A stretch of 64,000 bases of DNA from Paenibacillus sp. DCT19 (GTDB lineage Bacteria; Bacillota; Bacilli; Paenibacillales; Paenibacillaceae), in the NCBI RefSeq assembly GCF_003268635.1, contig NZ_CP029639.1:1003501-1067500 (forward strand). Reading direction: 5' to 3'. Shown here piece by piece: positions 8,206-16,410 of the stretch. The position numbers and the translations under genes were made by a program. Numbering within the stretch: the stretch's first letter is position 1; each line of letters begins with the position of its first letter. The notes below the pieces were generated by a model that was not told the origin of the DNA, did no database searches, and saw nothing but the letters and a program-made list of their open reading frames with translations.

Positions 8206-9429
8206 ATGGCTTTGTTAACGCGCAATAGGGGCGCATTACTACTATTAATGGTTAATATTTTTCTCGTCTTTACAGGTATAGGTCTTGTTGTGCCCATTAT
8301 GCCTGCGTATATGGAGCTACTGCACATTACCGGATTCACGGTAGGGCTGCTGGTAGCGGCATTTTCCTTCACACAGTTTCTGTTCTCCCCGGTGGCGGGT
8401 CGTTGGTCTGATGCCCTGGGGCGCAAAAGAATTATCGTCGTCGGCATGTTAATCTTCGCTGTATCCGAATTTTTGTTTGGTGCGGTTAATGCACCGGTAC
8501 TGCTCTTCGCCGCGCGTATGCTTGGCGGCATTGGTGCAGCGTTGATCTTCCCTGCAGTTATGGCCTACACCGCAGATATAACAACAGAGGAAGAACGCGG
8601 TCGAGGAATGGGATTAATCAATGCCGCGATCTCAACCGGGTTCATCATTGGGCCTGGTATCGGTGGCTATCTGGCTGAATTCGGTATTCGGATTCCGTTC
8701 TACGCTGCAGGTGTTGCTGGTTTGTTAGCAGCACTCATCACACTGGCCATTTTGCCAGAGTCGACGCGTAGTCCCGCAACGAGTAAACCTGATGTGGGAG
8801 CACCTAAAGTTAAGGTCAAAACACAGAGCTTGGCATCTCAATTGCTACGATCATATCAGGCGCCTTACTTTTTCAGTTTGATTATCGTATTCGTGATGGC
8901 ATTTGGACTTGCAAACTATGAGACGGTATTTTCGTTATTTGTATATCAAAAATTCGGATTTACAACACAGGATATTGCGTTCATCATTACGTTTGGTTCC
9001 ATTGCAGGGGCTGTAGTACAGGTGGCTCTCATCGGCTGGTTACTGAACCGGTTTGGGGAGAAAATGGTCATTTCGGTCTGTCTGTTCTTTGTAGCGTTGT
9101 TTGTCATGCTGACCTTATTCGTGCACACGTATTGGCTGATTCTGGTCGTTACCTTTATTGTGTTCCTCGGAATGGATATCTTGCGCCCGGCAATCAGTAC
9201 ACAAATGTCCAAACTAGCGCAGGAGCAGCAAGGCTTTGTGGCGGGATTGAATTCAGCGTATACAAGTCTAGGCAATATTGCAGGGCCGATCGTTGCAGGG
9301 GCATTATTTGATGTAAATATTAATTACCCGTACGTTTCTGCTTCCATTGTGCTGGGAATCTGTTTCCTATTATCCATGTGGGTGCTTAGAGGAGGCAAAC
9401 AGGCTAGACAACTGAAAGCCGAAATGTAA
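8206..9429 (+). CDS. MFS drug-efflux transporter, Bmr/NorA-like
   Basis: A 407-residue major facilitator protein with about twelve membrane segments. It shows the antiporter motif A 'GRWSDALGRKR' in the loop between helices 2 and 3, and the motif C region 'GFIIGPGIGGYLAEFG' in helix 5, characteristic of drug/proton antiporters. It likely exports toxic compounds using the proton gradient. ATG 8206 follows GGAGG by eight bases; TTG 8182 upstream is less likely. It forms an operon with the TetR regulator gene before it, which probably controls it. Confidence 0.9.
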   Translation: MALLTRNRGALLLLMVNIFLVFTGIGLVVPIMPAYMELLHITGFTVGLLVAAFSFTQFLFSPVAGRWSDALGRKRIIVVGMLIFAVSEFLFGAVNAPVLLFAARMLGGIGAALIFPAVMAYTADITTEEERGRGMGLINAAISTGFIIGPGIGGYLAEFGIRIPFYAAGVAGLLAALITLAILPESTRSPATSKPDVGAPKVKVKTQSLASQLLRSYQAPYFFSLIIVFVMAFGLANYETVFSLFVYQKFGFTTQDIAFIITFGSIAGAVVQVALIGWLLNRFGEKMVISVCLFFVALFVMLTLFVHTYWLILVVTFIVFLGMDILRPAISTQMSKLAQEQQGFVAGLNSAYTSLGNIAGPIVAGALFDVNINYPYVSASIVLGICFLLSMWVLRGGKQARQLKAEM

Positions 9430-9456
9430 CGATTAACGATATTTGAAGTGATATTT

Positions 9457-9465
9457 TGTTATAAT
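9457..9465 (+). promoter_or_regulatory. Extended -10 promoter of a small basic protein gene
   Basis: TGtTATAAT, a perfect extended -10 element with no clear -35, 95 bases before ATG 9561. Confidence 0.45.
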
Positions 9466-9560
9466 AATAGATGCTGGAAGTGAATAATTGGGCTGGGTTA
9501 CGATGAACGTTATCTAGAATGGTCATTTTTAAGCATATACAGGATTATTGGAGTGATACG

Positions 9561-9725
9561 ATGAGTAAATCTAAAGGTGGCGGAACAGGCCGCGGTACAG
9601 GCAAAAAAGGCTGGAATCGCTGGCAAGCGAGTGCCAATCGTGCCAAAAGTGCACCGAAACCCTATAAGAGTAAGGGTACGAAGAAAAAGGATGATAACGA
9701 AACCTCAGATGACAAGTCCCAGTGA
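9561..9725 (+). CDS. Small Gly/Lys-rich hypothetical protein
   Basis: A 54-residue very basic protein beginning MSKSKGGGTGRGTGKKG, with 'WNRWQASANRAKSAPKPYKSKG' (in parts) and a polar acidic end. GGAGTGATACG precedes ATG 9561. Composition suggests a disordered nucleic-acid-associated protein, but no family was identified. It is flanked by its own extended -10 promoter and a terminator. Confidence 0.6.
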   Translation: MSKSKGGGTGRGTGKKGWNRWQASANRAKSAPKPYKSKGTKKKDDNETSDDKSQ

Positions 9726-9760
9726 GTGGGGACTGGCAAAGCGTGAGGTGTTCATGATGA

Positions 9761-9799
9761 AGAGATCTGACCTAAAGACAGGGGCAGATCTCTTTTTTT
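9761..9799 (+). terminator. Terminator after the Gly/Lys-rich protein gene
   Basis: AGAGATCTG/CAGATCTCT stem with a 15-base loop, followed by seven T. Confidence 0.85.
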
Positions 9800-9910
9800 A
9801 CTTAAGTGCCACTTTATTATTCCATCCAAATTGCCGATATAAATGGTAAAATAAACCTCTAACTTGCAGAGAGCATTATTCTCATTATTTTATCAAAGGA
9901 GTCTATATCA

Positions 9911-11014
9911 TTGGCTAAGCATGTTACCAAAGGCATTGTATGTACTACTATACTGAGTTTGTCCGCGATGGCTACCCTTACTGGATGCAGTGAACCTTCT
10001 ACACCGTCCTATGTATCTGAGCCCACCATCAACTCGGAGTCCATCGTTTCCTCAAAAGATGCTGTGGAAAAGCTCGTAACGTTCTATCCTCAGCAGAAAG
10101 AACTATCAGTCAGCCTCCCTTCCGAATGGGAAGTTGTTACGGAGGAGATCAGCCCGTCCCTTTTAAAATTAGCTACAAAGGATCAAACGAAATCACTTCG
10201 AATTGACCGTGTGAACCGTGAAGACTATATTCCAGACATGTCATTGACGGATTATATGGTTCGGCATCAGGAAAACATAAATGCAGCACAAGAGTCAGTA
10301 GACACAAGTGATGAGGTGATTAGAACAAGTCAGCTGATAATTGATCAAAAAGAAGCCTATGTAAAAGAAGGACGCACGAAATATGGCAAACATCAATTCG
10401 GATACATCACAGCATTTCTAGAGACGGATCAGCATTTCTATATCATTACATATACGAAGATGTACCAATTTACGGCAGTAGATCAGGAGTTTTTTGAACA
10501 ACAAGTGGCTAAGCATCTCCGTATTTTGAATGACCAGCCAACGGACTATAGCACATCTTCGACAGAATTGGTTGCCCATCAAGGAAAATACGCACAGTTC
10601 CAGATTAGCACACCTTCCAACTGGCAGGTTCATGAATTTGATCTATCGGAATCAGCGCTGGATATATCTTTGGCAGAGAATAATGAGCAGTTGTCGATAT
10701 ACCTTGCATCCAAGGATGAGTTCAGTTCAGATCTAACATTAGAGGATTACGGGCGATATGTCGCTGAAGTCTACGCGGATGGTAAGGATACTCCAATACC
10801 AGAGATGATACCTGTTGAGATCAACGGTCTGAAAGGAATACAGCTGGAAGGACACTACGTGGATAATAAGCGCCAAACCGCTGAGTTACGCACCATTTTG
10901 GAGTCACCAAAGCATTTTGTAGAGATTATATTCTACACCACAGAGAGCAGATTTGATCGGGTGAAAAAAGACTATGAAATGTACACGAGTACGTATGTGG
11001 AGCCTGAAAAGTAA
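9911..11014 (+). CDS. Putative lipoprotein, two-domain (paralogue of the one at 18582-19677)
   Basis: A 367-residue secreted lipoprotein starting from TTG 9911 with AAAGGAG upstream. The signal peptide ends in the lipobox LTGC. Two similar halves follow, each with a beta-rich PsbP/LpqN-like pattern ('LSVSLPSEWEVV' in the first, 'AQFQISTPSNWQVH' in the second), linked by 'HLRILNDQP'. The same two-half plan, including 'RILNDQP', is found in the lipoprotein at 18582-19677 on the far side of the ABC/kinase island. It probably sits on the outer face of the membrane; its function is unknown, and sensing or immunity for the adjacent exporter is a guess. Confidence 0.75.
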   Translation: MAKHVTKGIVCTTILSLSAMATLTGCSEPSTPSYVSEPTINSESIVSSKDAVEKLVTFYPQQKELSVSLPSEWEVVTEEISPSLLKLATKDQTKSLRIDRVNREDYIPDMSLTDYMVRHQENINAAQESVDTSDEVIRTSQLIIDQKEAYVKEGRTKYGKHQFGYITAFLETDQHFYIITYTKMYQFTAVDQEFFEQQVAKHLRILNDQPTDYSTSSTELVAHQGKYAQFQISTPSNWQVHEFDLSESALDISLAENNEQLSIYLASKDEFSSDLTLEDYGRYVAEVYADGKDTPIPEMIPVEINGLKGIQLEGHYVDNKRQTAELRTILESPKHFVEIIFYTTESRFDRVKKDYEMYTSTYVEPEK

Positions 11015-11083
11015 CATTCACGAACGACGTGAACTTGAACTTGTGTCAGCACAGTTCACTGAAATAGCTCAAACTATAATATT

Positions 11084-11133
11084 ACAGCGGTTCTTTGGAT
11101 ACGGTACGTCGTATCTAGGGGATCGCTGTTTTG
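11084..11133 (+). terminator. Terminator after the first lipoprotein gene
   Basis: Outer stem ACAGCG/CGCTGT and inner stem GATACG/CGTATC, ending in TTTTG. It separates the lipoprotein gene from the ABC transporter operon. Confidence 0.7.
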
Positions 11134-11164
11134 TGTATGACATACCAACATGTATTTTGCTTTA

Positions 11165-11227
11165 ACAGTTAAGTCATCATTTTGTATCTTTGGATGTACA
11201 GTTATGACATCATATCTGCATGTTATG
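11165..11227 (+). promoter_or_regulatory. LytTR-type response-regulator binding repeats
   Basis: Three direct copies: ACAGTTAAG at 11165, ACAGTTATG at 11198 and CATGTTATG at 11219. The last two are separated by exactly 12 bases, the spacing of AgrA/LytTR dimer sites, and the first two match the AgrA half-site pattern. The first two repeats extend to ACAGTT-N4-CATCAT. No good -35 hexamer follows, consistent with an activator-dependent promoter. The presumed ligand is the LytTR regulator encoded at 17731-18465. Binding itself is inferred. Confidence 0.6.
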
Positions 11228-11306
11228 ACTATATAACGTAAGTATTTTAGCGGGATGCTACACTCAATTTACATACAAGGCATGAAGTGATTGGGAGGTA
11301 GTATTA

Positions 11307-12224
11307 ATGCAAACCGTATTCGCCGGAGAGAATATTCAGTTCAGTTATAACAAGAAGAAACCTGTATTAAAGCAACTGTCAATATCGGTGGGGGATCGTC
11401 AAATTTATGGATTGCTTGGCCCCAACGGTGCGGGAAAATCCACGTTAACCAGAGTGATGTTGGGACTAGATAAGCCCCAAAGTGGGAAAATTCAGTGGTT
11501 TAATGAATATCTCAATGCAAGTACAAACAAACGTGTAGGATACGTTCCACAGGATCTAGCGTTGATCTATGATTTATCTGCCTATGAGAATGTGTTGTTT
11601 TTCGGTAAGTTGTATGGATTAAAGGGAGAACGTTTGAAAAACCAAGTTCGCTTCGCGCTTGAATTCGTGGGACTGTGGGAAGAACGCAAACAGAAACCTA
11701 AAAAGTTCTCCGGCGGTATGAAAAGAAGGCTTAACATCGCATGTGGTATTGTCCACAACCCGGATGTCATTATACTTGATGAACCAACGGTTGGTGTTGA
11801 TCCGCAATCCCGTAATCGCATCTTGGATGCCATTACAGAGCTGAATCAGCTCGGAACCACGGTTATCTATATCTCGCACTATATGGAAGAGGTTGAGAAG
11901 ATCTGCTCTCATGTCGGTATTATGGATGACGGACAATTGTTATGCCAAGGCAAGTTACATGACGTTATTCAGGAGTATACCGATCAGGCGATCATTCGAT
12001 TGGAGCTACAGCAGAAAAGTACAGCGTATGCCAAGCAGCTTGAAGATTATGTTGTACTACTGTCAGATGGCAATCGTGTAGAGCTTGGTGTTCCCAAAAA
12101 TGATATAAACACGTTAAGTCAGATCAGAGAATCTTTTGGGGAAGACATGAAGAGCTTTCAATATATAACGCCGAATCTAGAGCAAGTTTTTTTTCAATTA
12201 ACCAGAAAGAACTTGAGGGATTAG
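11307..12224 (+). CDS. ABC transporter ATP-binding protein (ABC-2 type exporter)
   Basis: A 305-residue ATPase subunit of an exporter. Walker A is GPNGAGKST (about residues 39-47), the signature is FSGGMKRR, and Walker B with the catalytic Glu is VIILDEPTVG followed by the switch His in 'YISHYMEEVE'. The extra C-terminal 80 residues are typical of DrrA/CcmA-like exporters of drugs, peptides or lipids. GGGAGG lies upstream of the ATG. It heads an operon with two permeases five bases downstream, then kinases and a regulator. LytTR repeats lie just upstream. The substrate is unknown; peptide or bacteriocin export or resistance is plausible given the AgrC/AgrA-like partners. Confidence 0.92.
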   Translation: MQTVFAGENIQFSYNKKKPVLKQLSISVGDRQIYGLLGPNGAGKSTLTRVMLGLDKPQSGKIQWFNEYLNASTNKRVGYVPQDLALIYDLSAYENVLFFGKLYGLKGERLKNQVRFALEFVGLWEERKQKPKKFSGGMKRRLNIACGIVHNPDVIILDEPTVGVDPQSRNRILDAITELNQLGTTVIYISHYMEEVEKICSHVGIMDDGQLLCQGKLHDVIQEYTDQAIIRLELQQKSTAYAKQLEDYVVLLSDGNRVELGVPKNDINTLSQIRESFGEDMKSFQYITPNLEQVFFQLTRKNLRD

Positions 12225-12228
12225 AGCG

Positions 12229-13385
12229 ATGTGGACGATATTTGCTACCAGTATGAAGCGCAAGCTTCAGAACCCTGTCGTGTTTGTAAATTATATTCTG
12301 CTGCCCCTGTTGTTAATTCTGATTCTGGGCAACGCATTGTCAGGGGTATTCCAGTCAGAGGATCAGGAATCGAAGCATTCTCTGATCCCACAGATCTCTA
12401 CTGTTGTTGTGAATGAAGATGATGGTGAAGTCGGCAAAAATGTAGTTGCTTTCTTGAGTAGTTCTGCCAATGAAGAGATGTTCGACATCCAGATACAGAC
12501 GAGTAGTGAGACAGCTATGAAAATGCTCGAGTCTGGTCAAGTGGAACAATTTATCTATCTGCCTAGTGATCTAACGCTGGACTATGAAGCACATCAGATT
12601 GGTAATATCACTGTATATGGGAAAGACAATCATATTGAAAAAGTAAATATAACCGATTTGGCGTTATCTGCCTACGGGGATGGATATTTGGCGATGGAAA
12701 TCGCAAGTGCAAGCAATCAGAACATCGTTTACTCTCATCAGTACAGCAATATGTTAACTGCATCTGGAGAAACAGATCGGGCATCTGCCTCATCAAGTGG
12801 CTCCAGTATTACAGCAATGAGTTATTACGGTGTAACCATGCTTGTTCTAATCCTGGTATATGGTCTGGCTAACACGATGAACTTTGTACAGGAAGAATAC
12901 AGTGAAGCGTTGGGGATCGTTATCTGGTTACTCCAATCTCCAAGACAGCGTTAATTATGGGGCAATTTCTGACAGGTGTGACGATATCCATCATGCAAGG
13001 AGTAGTCATCGTCGTATGTGCCAAATTGTTTTTCGATGTTAGCTATGGAGATAGCATTATGTTTGTGTTGTTCATTATCCTTGCAGGTGCCATCTTCTTC
13101 AATGCGTTGGGATTGCTGCTCGGTGTGATTGCCCGTCGAATCAAGCAAGTGGATGGTCTAGTCACCATATTGATTCCAGTGATGACGTTTGTGGGTGGTG
13201 GATTCGTTAAACTGGATATGGGAGAGCTGAGTTCAATAAGTATCAATGAAGTGTTCCAACGTCCTATGTTTGATTATATTCAGCAAGGTGTCATAGATCT
13301 GATGCCTGTATTCACAGCGCTTATTACCGCAATGGGATTTCTCCTCATTTCGGTGTACTCCCTGACTAGAAAGGTGGTTCGATAA
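12229..13385 (+). CDS. ABC-2 type permease (frameshifted)
   Basis: Membrane subunit of the exporter encoded with the preceding ATPase, in the YhgE/CcmB-like ABC-2 class. One membrane helix near the N-terminus, a large extracellular domain (about residues 40-190), then five further helices. The frame breaks in the four-G run 12912-12915: 'EEYSEALG' should continue 'DRYLVTPISK', as the overlapping frame does, and one G restores a protein of about 385 residues. The normal second half continues to the stop at 13385. The next permease starts at once. Confidence 0.85.
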
Positions 13386-13386
13386 G

Positions 13387-14493
13387 GTGCGGGTATTCGA
13401 ACTATATCTCAAGCGGATTTTCAAACGAAAGCTTACGTTTATCCTGATTTTATTTTTGCCCGTTGTATTTACGTACTCGGTCGTTGCGCAGTATGAGGAA
13501 GCGACGAAGGTTACACTTACAATGTATATAGAGGATACAACGGTGAATTCATATGTATCAGACATGCTGAAGAAGCAAAATGTCACCATTACACAGGCCT
13601 CATCCGCAGATGATGCCATTCATCATCGTACTAATCTGGGTATCGTGTTTACGCCAACAATTGCGGATATCACTGCTGATCCGGACACACTGAATGTGAG
13701 TAGCTATGTGAATGAACAAAGCGTAAATTCGAATTCATTGCAGGTTAAGCTGAACAGTGTATTTTCTGTATTGAAAACACTCGCCAAAAATGCGACAAGC
13801 GAACAATCATTAACCACAGGTATGAAAGAAGCCGCTGCAGCGAACGCTCCAATTCTAGTGGAACAGAAGATACTAGGGAATCCTAATGCAGTTGTCTTGA
13901 CGAGTTCCTTCAATATGATTGTGTTTATTATTATGTTTCTTACGATGACGAACACACTATTATTCCTAGGTGATAAAGTGCATACCACAACCCAACGTCT
14001 ATTACTGGCTGCGGGTAGCAAATTAAGTTACTATCTACAGACGGTTAGTGTGTTTGCGGTGATTGGTGTGGGACAATTTATACTTATGGTTGCCTTGATG
14101 ACAGGCGTTTTTCAAATAAATCTTTCCCTATCTGTGTGGGAACTTCTGTTACTCGTGCTAGCCTATGGACTATTAAACATGATTGCAGCAGGACTTGGGT
14201 TGCTACTCATAAGTCGTACATCCAAAATGTCTACGGGACGGCTGCTTATTACTGTTGTATCGCTACCTCTGGCGATGCTGGGAGGTACCTTATGGCCAAG
14301 TTCAATTATGCCTGAAGGGATGCAGAAGCTGGCACGATTTCTGCCAACCCAGTGGATCACTGAACTGAACAATGATATGTTCAGTGGTTTTACAGGTAAT
14401 AGTAGTATGGTTGCCGTGCATATCATCAGTTTGTTCGTCTGCGCTGCGATAATTTTCTTATTGCTGACAAGAGTGAGGACAGAAGATATATAA
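13387..14493 (+). CDS. ABC-2 type permease
   Basis: A 368-residue second permease of the same exporter, read from GTG 13387 one base after the previous stop. It has a helix at about residues 15-33, a periplasmic-side domain rich in Thr and Asn to about 160, then five or six helices ending 'LTRVRTEDI'. The region 'FNMIVFIIMFLTMTNTL' in the core is typical of ABC-2 subunits. Two different permeases with one ATPase suggest a heterodimeric channel. Downstream lies the pair of MITE-like elements rather than a close gene. Confidence 0.88.
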   Translation: MRVFELYLKRIFKRKLTFILILFLPVVFTYSVVAQYEEATKVTLTMYIEDTTVNSYVSDMLKKQNVTITQASSADDAIHHRTNLGIVFTPTIADITADPDTLNVSSYVNEQSVNSNSLQVKLNSVFSVLKTLAKNATSEQSLTTGMKEAAAANAPILVEQKILGNPNAVVLTSSFNMIVFIIMFLTMTNTLLFLGDKVHTTTQRLLLAAGSKLSYYLQTVSVFAVIGVGQFILMVALMTGVFQINLSLSVWELLLLVLAYGLLNMIAAGLGLLLISRTSKMSTGRLLITVVSLPLAMLGGTLWPSSIMPEGMQKLARFLPTQWITELNNDMFSGFTGNSSMVAVHIISLFVCAAIIFLLLTRVRTEDI

Positions 14494-14513
14494 TAGATTC
14501 GAATTCTCTTAAA

Positions 14514-14728
14514 GAGGTTGTTCAAAAAGTTCGCTTTTGATTACGAAGGATGCCTGATGGCATCTCAGCGTCAAATATGGGATTCAGCCGAAATAAGTGG
14601 ATGCTTACGAAGTTTGTTTCCTTCAGAAACAATGTAGTTGCTCACGTAGTTCTGCCTACGCTCCGCTACTCCATTTCTAGCTTCATCCCATCTTCTCGGT
14701 ACTGAAAACCGTCCTTTTTGAACACGCA
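14514..14728. mobile_element. MITE-like element, copy 1
   Basis: A 215-bp element with imperfect terminal inverted repeats: left end GAGGTTGTTCAAAAAG and right end, on the other strand, TGCGTGTTCAAAAAG. It is flanked by direct copies of CTTAAA (14508-14513 and 14729-14734), a target-site duplication. Left and right halves are complementary over most of their length, so the whole element can fold into one long hairpin. It encodes nothing. It lies between the second permease stop and a probable terminator. Confidence 0.75.
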
Positions 14729-14736
14729 CTTAAATA

Positions 14737-14794
14737 GGCTATCTTATCGAATTCTCAGTTAAAGACTGATGAAGGTAGGATAGTCTGTTTCATT
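14737..14794 (+). terminator. Possible terminator of the transporter operon
   Basis: AGGCTATCTTA pairs with TAGGATAGTCT across about 30 bases, with wobble pairs, and is followed by GTTT. The weak tail lowers confidence. Confidence 0.4.
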
Positions 14795-14821
14795 GATAAA
14801 TGTTATATTGTTCCATATAGA
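14793..14821 (+). promoter_or_regulatory. Promoter candidate for the kinase genes, abutting MITE copy 2
   Basis: TTGATA, 17-base spacer, TATAGA. The last two bases of the -10 belong to the left end of MITE copy 2, and TATA is part of its target-site duplication. If used, the RNA begins inside the element. Confidence 0.4.
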
Positions 14822-14997
14822 GGTTGTTCAAAAAGTCCGCTTTTGATTACGAAGGGTGCGCGAGCGGCATCTCAGCGTCGAATATGGGATTCAGCCGAAA
14901 TGTCCGTTGCTCACGTAGTTTTGCCTACGCTCCGCTACTCCATTTCTATCTTCACCCCATCTTCTCGGTACTGAAAACCGCCCTTTTTGAACACGCA
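14820..14997. mobile_element. MITE-like element, copy 2
   Basis: A 178-bp relative of copy 1 with the same ends and an internal deletion (the segment between 'CCGAAAT' and 'GTTGCTCACG' is shortened). It is flanked by direct CATATA copies at 14814-14819 and 14998-15003, again a six-base target duplication. Independent target duplications for both copies show that they inserted separately. It sits 58 bases before the first kinase start, so it may form a structured 5' leader. Confidence 0.75.
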
Positions 14998-15055
14998 CAT
15001 ATAGGGGTTATCATATATAGAAATTTAGTATAACGTTGAGAGAAGGATTTTGATC

Positions 15056-16387
15056 ATGTTATTGTTTTTGGCCGCCATTATACAGATGGCAACATTTAGC
15101 CTGTCCATCCCGATCATGTTGAAGCATCAACTTAGCAAGAAATCGATTGCTTTTATCGTCGTTGGCTCAATCATCATCGGGTACTCACTGTTTGGAGTGA
15201 TGGGCTCAGCAAGTAGTTTTGTCGTCTTATTCTTCTTGGTCATCAGTTTATATTTTAAGCTGAGAAAGATTCTTCTCAGTATTTTATTTCCAACGATAAC
15301 GCTGATTTTCATGGTCATCAGTGATTATATGTGCGGGATAATCAATATTAATGTGTTGGGTGGTTCGAGTGCATCCATTCATAATAATATGTTCTATACG
15401 GTCATCTATGTAACAGGCATCATGATCATCACATTTCTAATGAGCGCACTTGTCAGAGTACTGCTTACGAAGCTGAAGAACCACGATGCATTTTTTAGAA
15501 GATATGGTCTATTTCTTACGATTCTGACCTTCTTCACCGTTGTCATTTTCTACATTAATATATGGATCGGCCAAAGCCAAGGTTTCTCCGATGATAACAT
15601 TCAAGCGAATAGCATTTTGTTTCTGTTTTATTTTGCCCTACTTATTGGTGTATTTGTGATATTAAGCCGAACGATTATGAAGGAAGCAGCGATGCAGAAC
15701 CAGCGGGAACAGTACGAGCAATTAACGGAGTACACAGAGAATCTGGAACATTTATACACCGATATGCAGAAATTTAGGCACGATTATATTAATATTCTTC
15801 TTAGCATGTCTGAATATATTCGTCATAAAGACATGGATCAGTTACAGACGTATTTTGATGAGAAAATTATGCCGATCAGTCAAGGAATGCGGTCTAATAC
15901 ATACAAACTGGGAGCCTTACATCATCTAAAAGTACAAGAACTAAAAGGCATTATCTCTGCGAAGATGATTAAGGCACAAGAGCTTAACATCGATGCCATC
16001 ATTGAGGTTGCCGAGCCAATCGAACGTATCCATATGGATGCCGTACCATTATGCCGCTGTGTAGGAATTCTACTGGATAATGCTATCGAAGAAGCGATTC
16101 ATTGTGAGGTGCCAAGTGTGCATATGGCGATGATTCGCCAAGAACTTGGTATATTAATTGTGGTCAGCAACAGTTGCCGCGAAGAGACACCTGAGTTGTA
16201 CAAATTGTTTGAGAAGGGTTTTTCAACCAAAGGTAGTAATCGTGGTCTAGGGCTTAGCAATCTAAGAGAAATTGTGTCGCAATACAAGCATGTTATATTG
16301 GATACCCATCGTAAAGAAGGAACGTTTATTCAGCTATTGGAAGTATTCGATTCTTCGGTGGGAGGAACTGAGGGCATGGTAGGTTAG
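15056..16387 (+). CDS. AgrC-like sensor histidine kinase 1
   Basis: A 443-residue GHKL-type kinase of the HPK10/AgrC class. About six membrane helices occupy residues 1-210; a short coiled coil leads to the phospho-acceptor H242 in FRHDYIN, then the N box 'LLDNAIEEA' and the G box 'RGLGLSNL'. Kinases of this class usually sense peptides. ATG 15056 has AAGGA nine bases upstream; TTG 15050 is too close to it. From about nucleotide 15550 the DNA is almost identical to the second kinase, while the membrane sensor is different. It probably phosphorylates the LytTR regulator two genes downstream. Confidence 0.9.
   Translation: MLLFLAAIIQMATFSLSIPIMLKHQLSKKSIAFIVVGSIIIGYSLFGVMGSASSFVVLFFLVISLYFKLRKILLSILFPTITLIFMVISDYMCGIININVLGGSSASIHNNMFYTVIYVTGIMIITFLMSALVRVLLTKLKNHDAFFRRYGLFLTILTFFTVVIFYINIWIGQSQGFSDDNIQANSILFLFYFALLIGVFVILSRTIMKEAAMQNQREQYEQLTEYTENLEHLYTDMQKFRHDYINILLSMSEYIRHKDMDQLQTYFDEKIMPISQGMRSNTYKLGALHHLKVQELKGIISAKMIKAQELNIDAIIEVAEPIERIHMDAVPLCRCVGILLDNAIEEAIHCEVPSVHMAMIRQELGILIVVSNSCREETPELYKLFEKGFSTKGSNRGLGLSNLREIVSQYKHVILDTHRKEGTFIQLLEVFDSSVGGTEGMVG
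15550..16290 (+). repeat. Kinase cytoplasmic-domain repeat, copy 1
   Basis: Encodes the last membrane helix and the kinase core of kinase 1, and aligns without gaps to 16902-17642 in kinase 2. Silent and replacement differences are both scarce, which indicates recent duplication or gene conversion. Confidence 0.85.
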
Positions 16388-16410
16388 GGTTTGGATAAGG
16401 AGAGCAGCCA

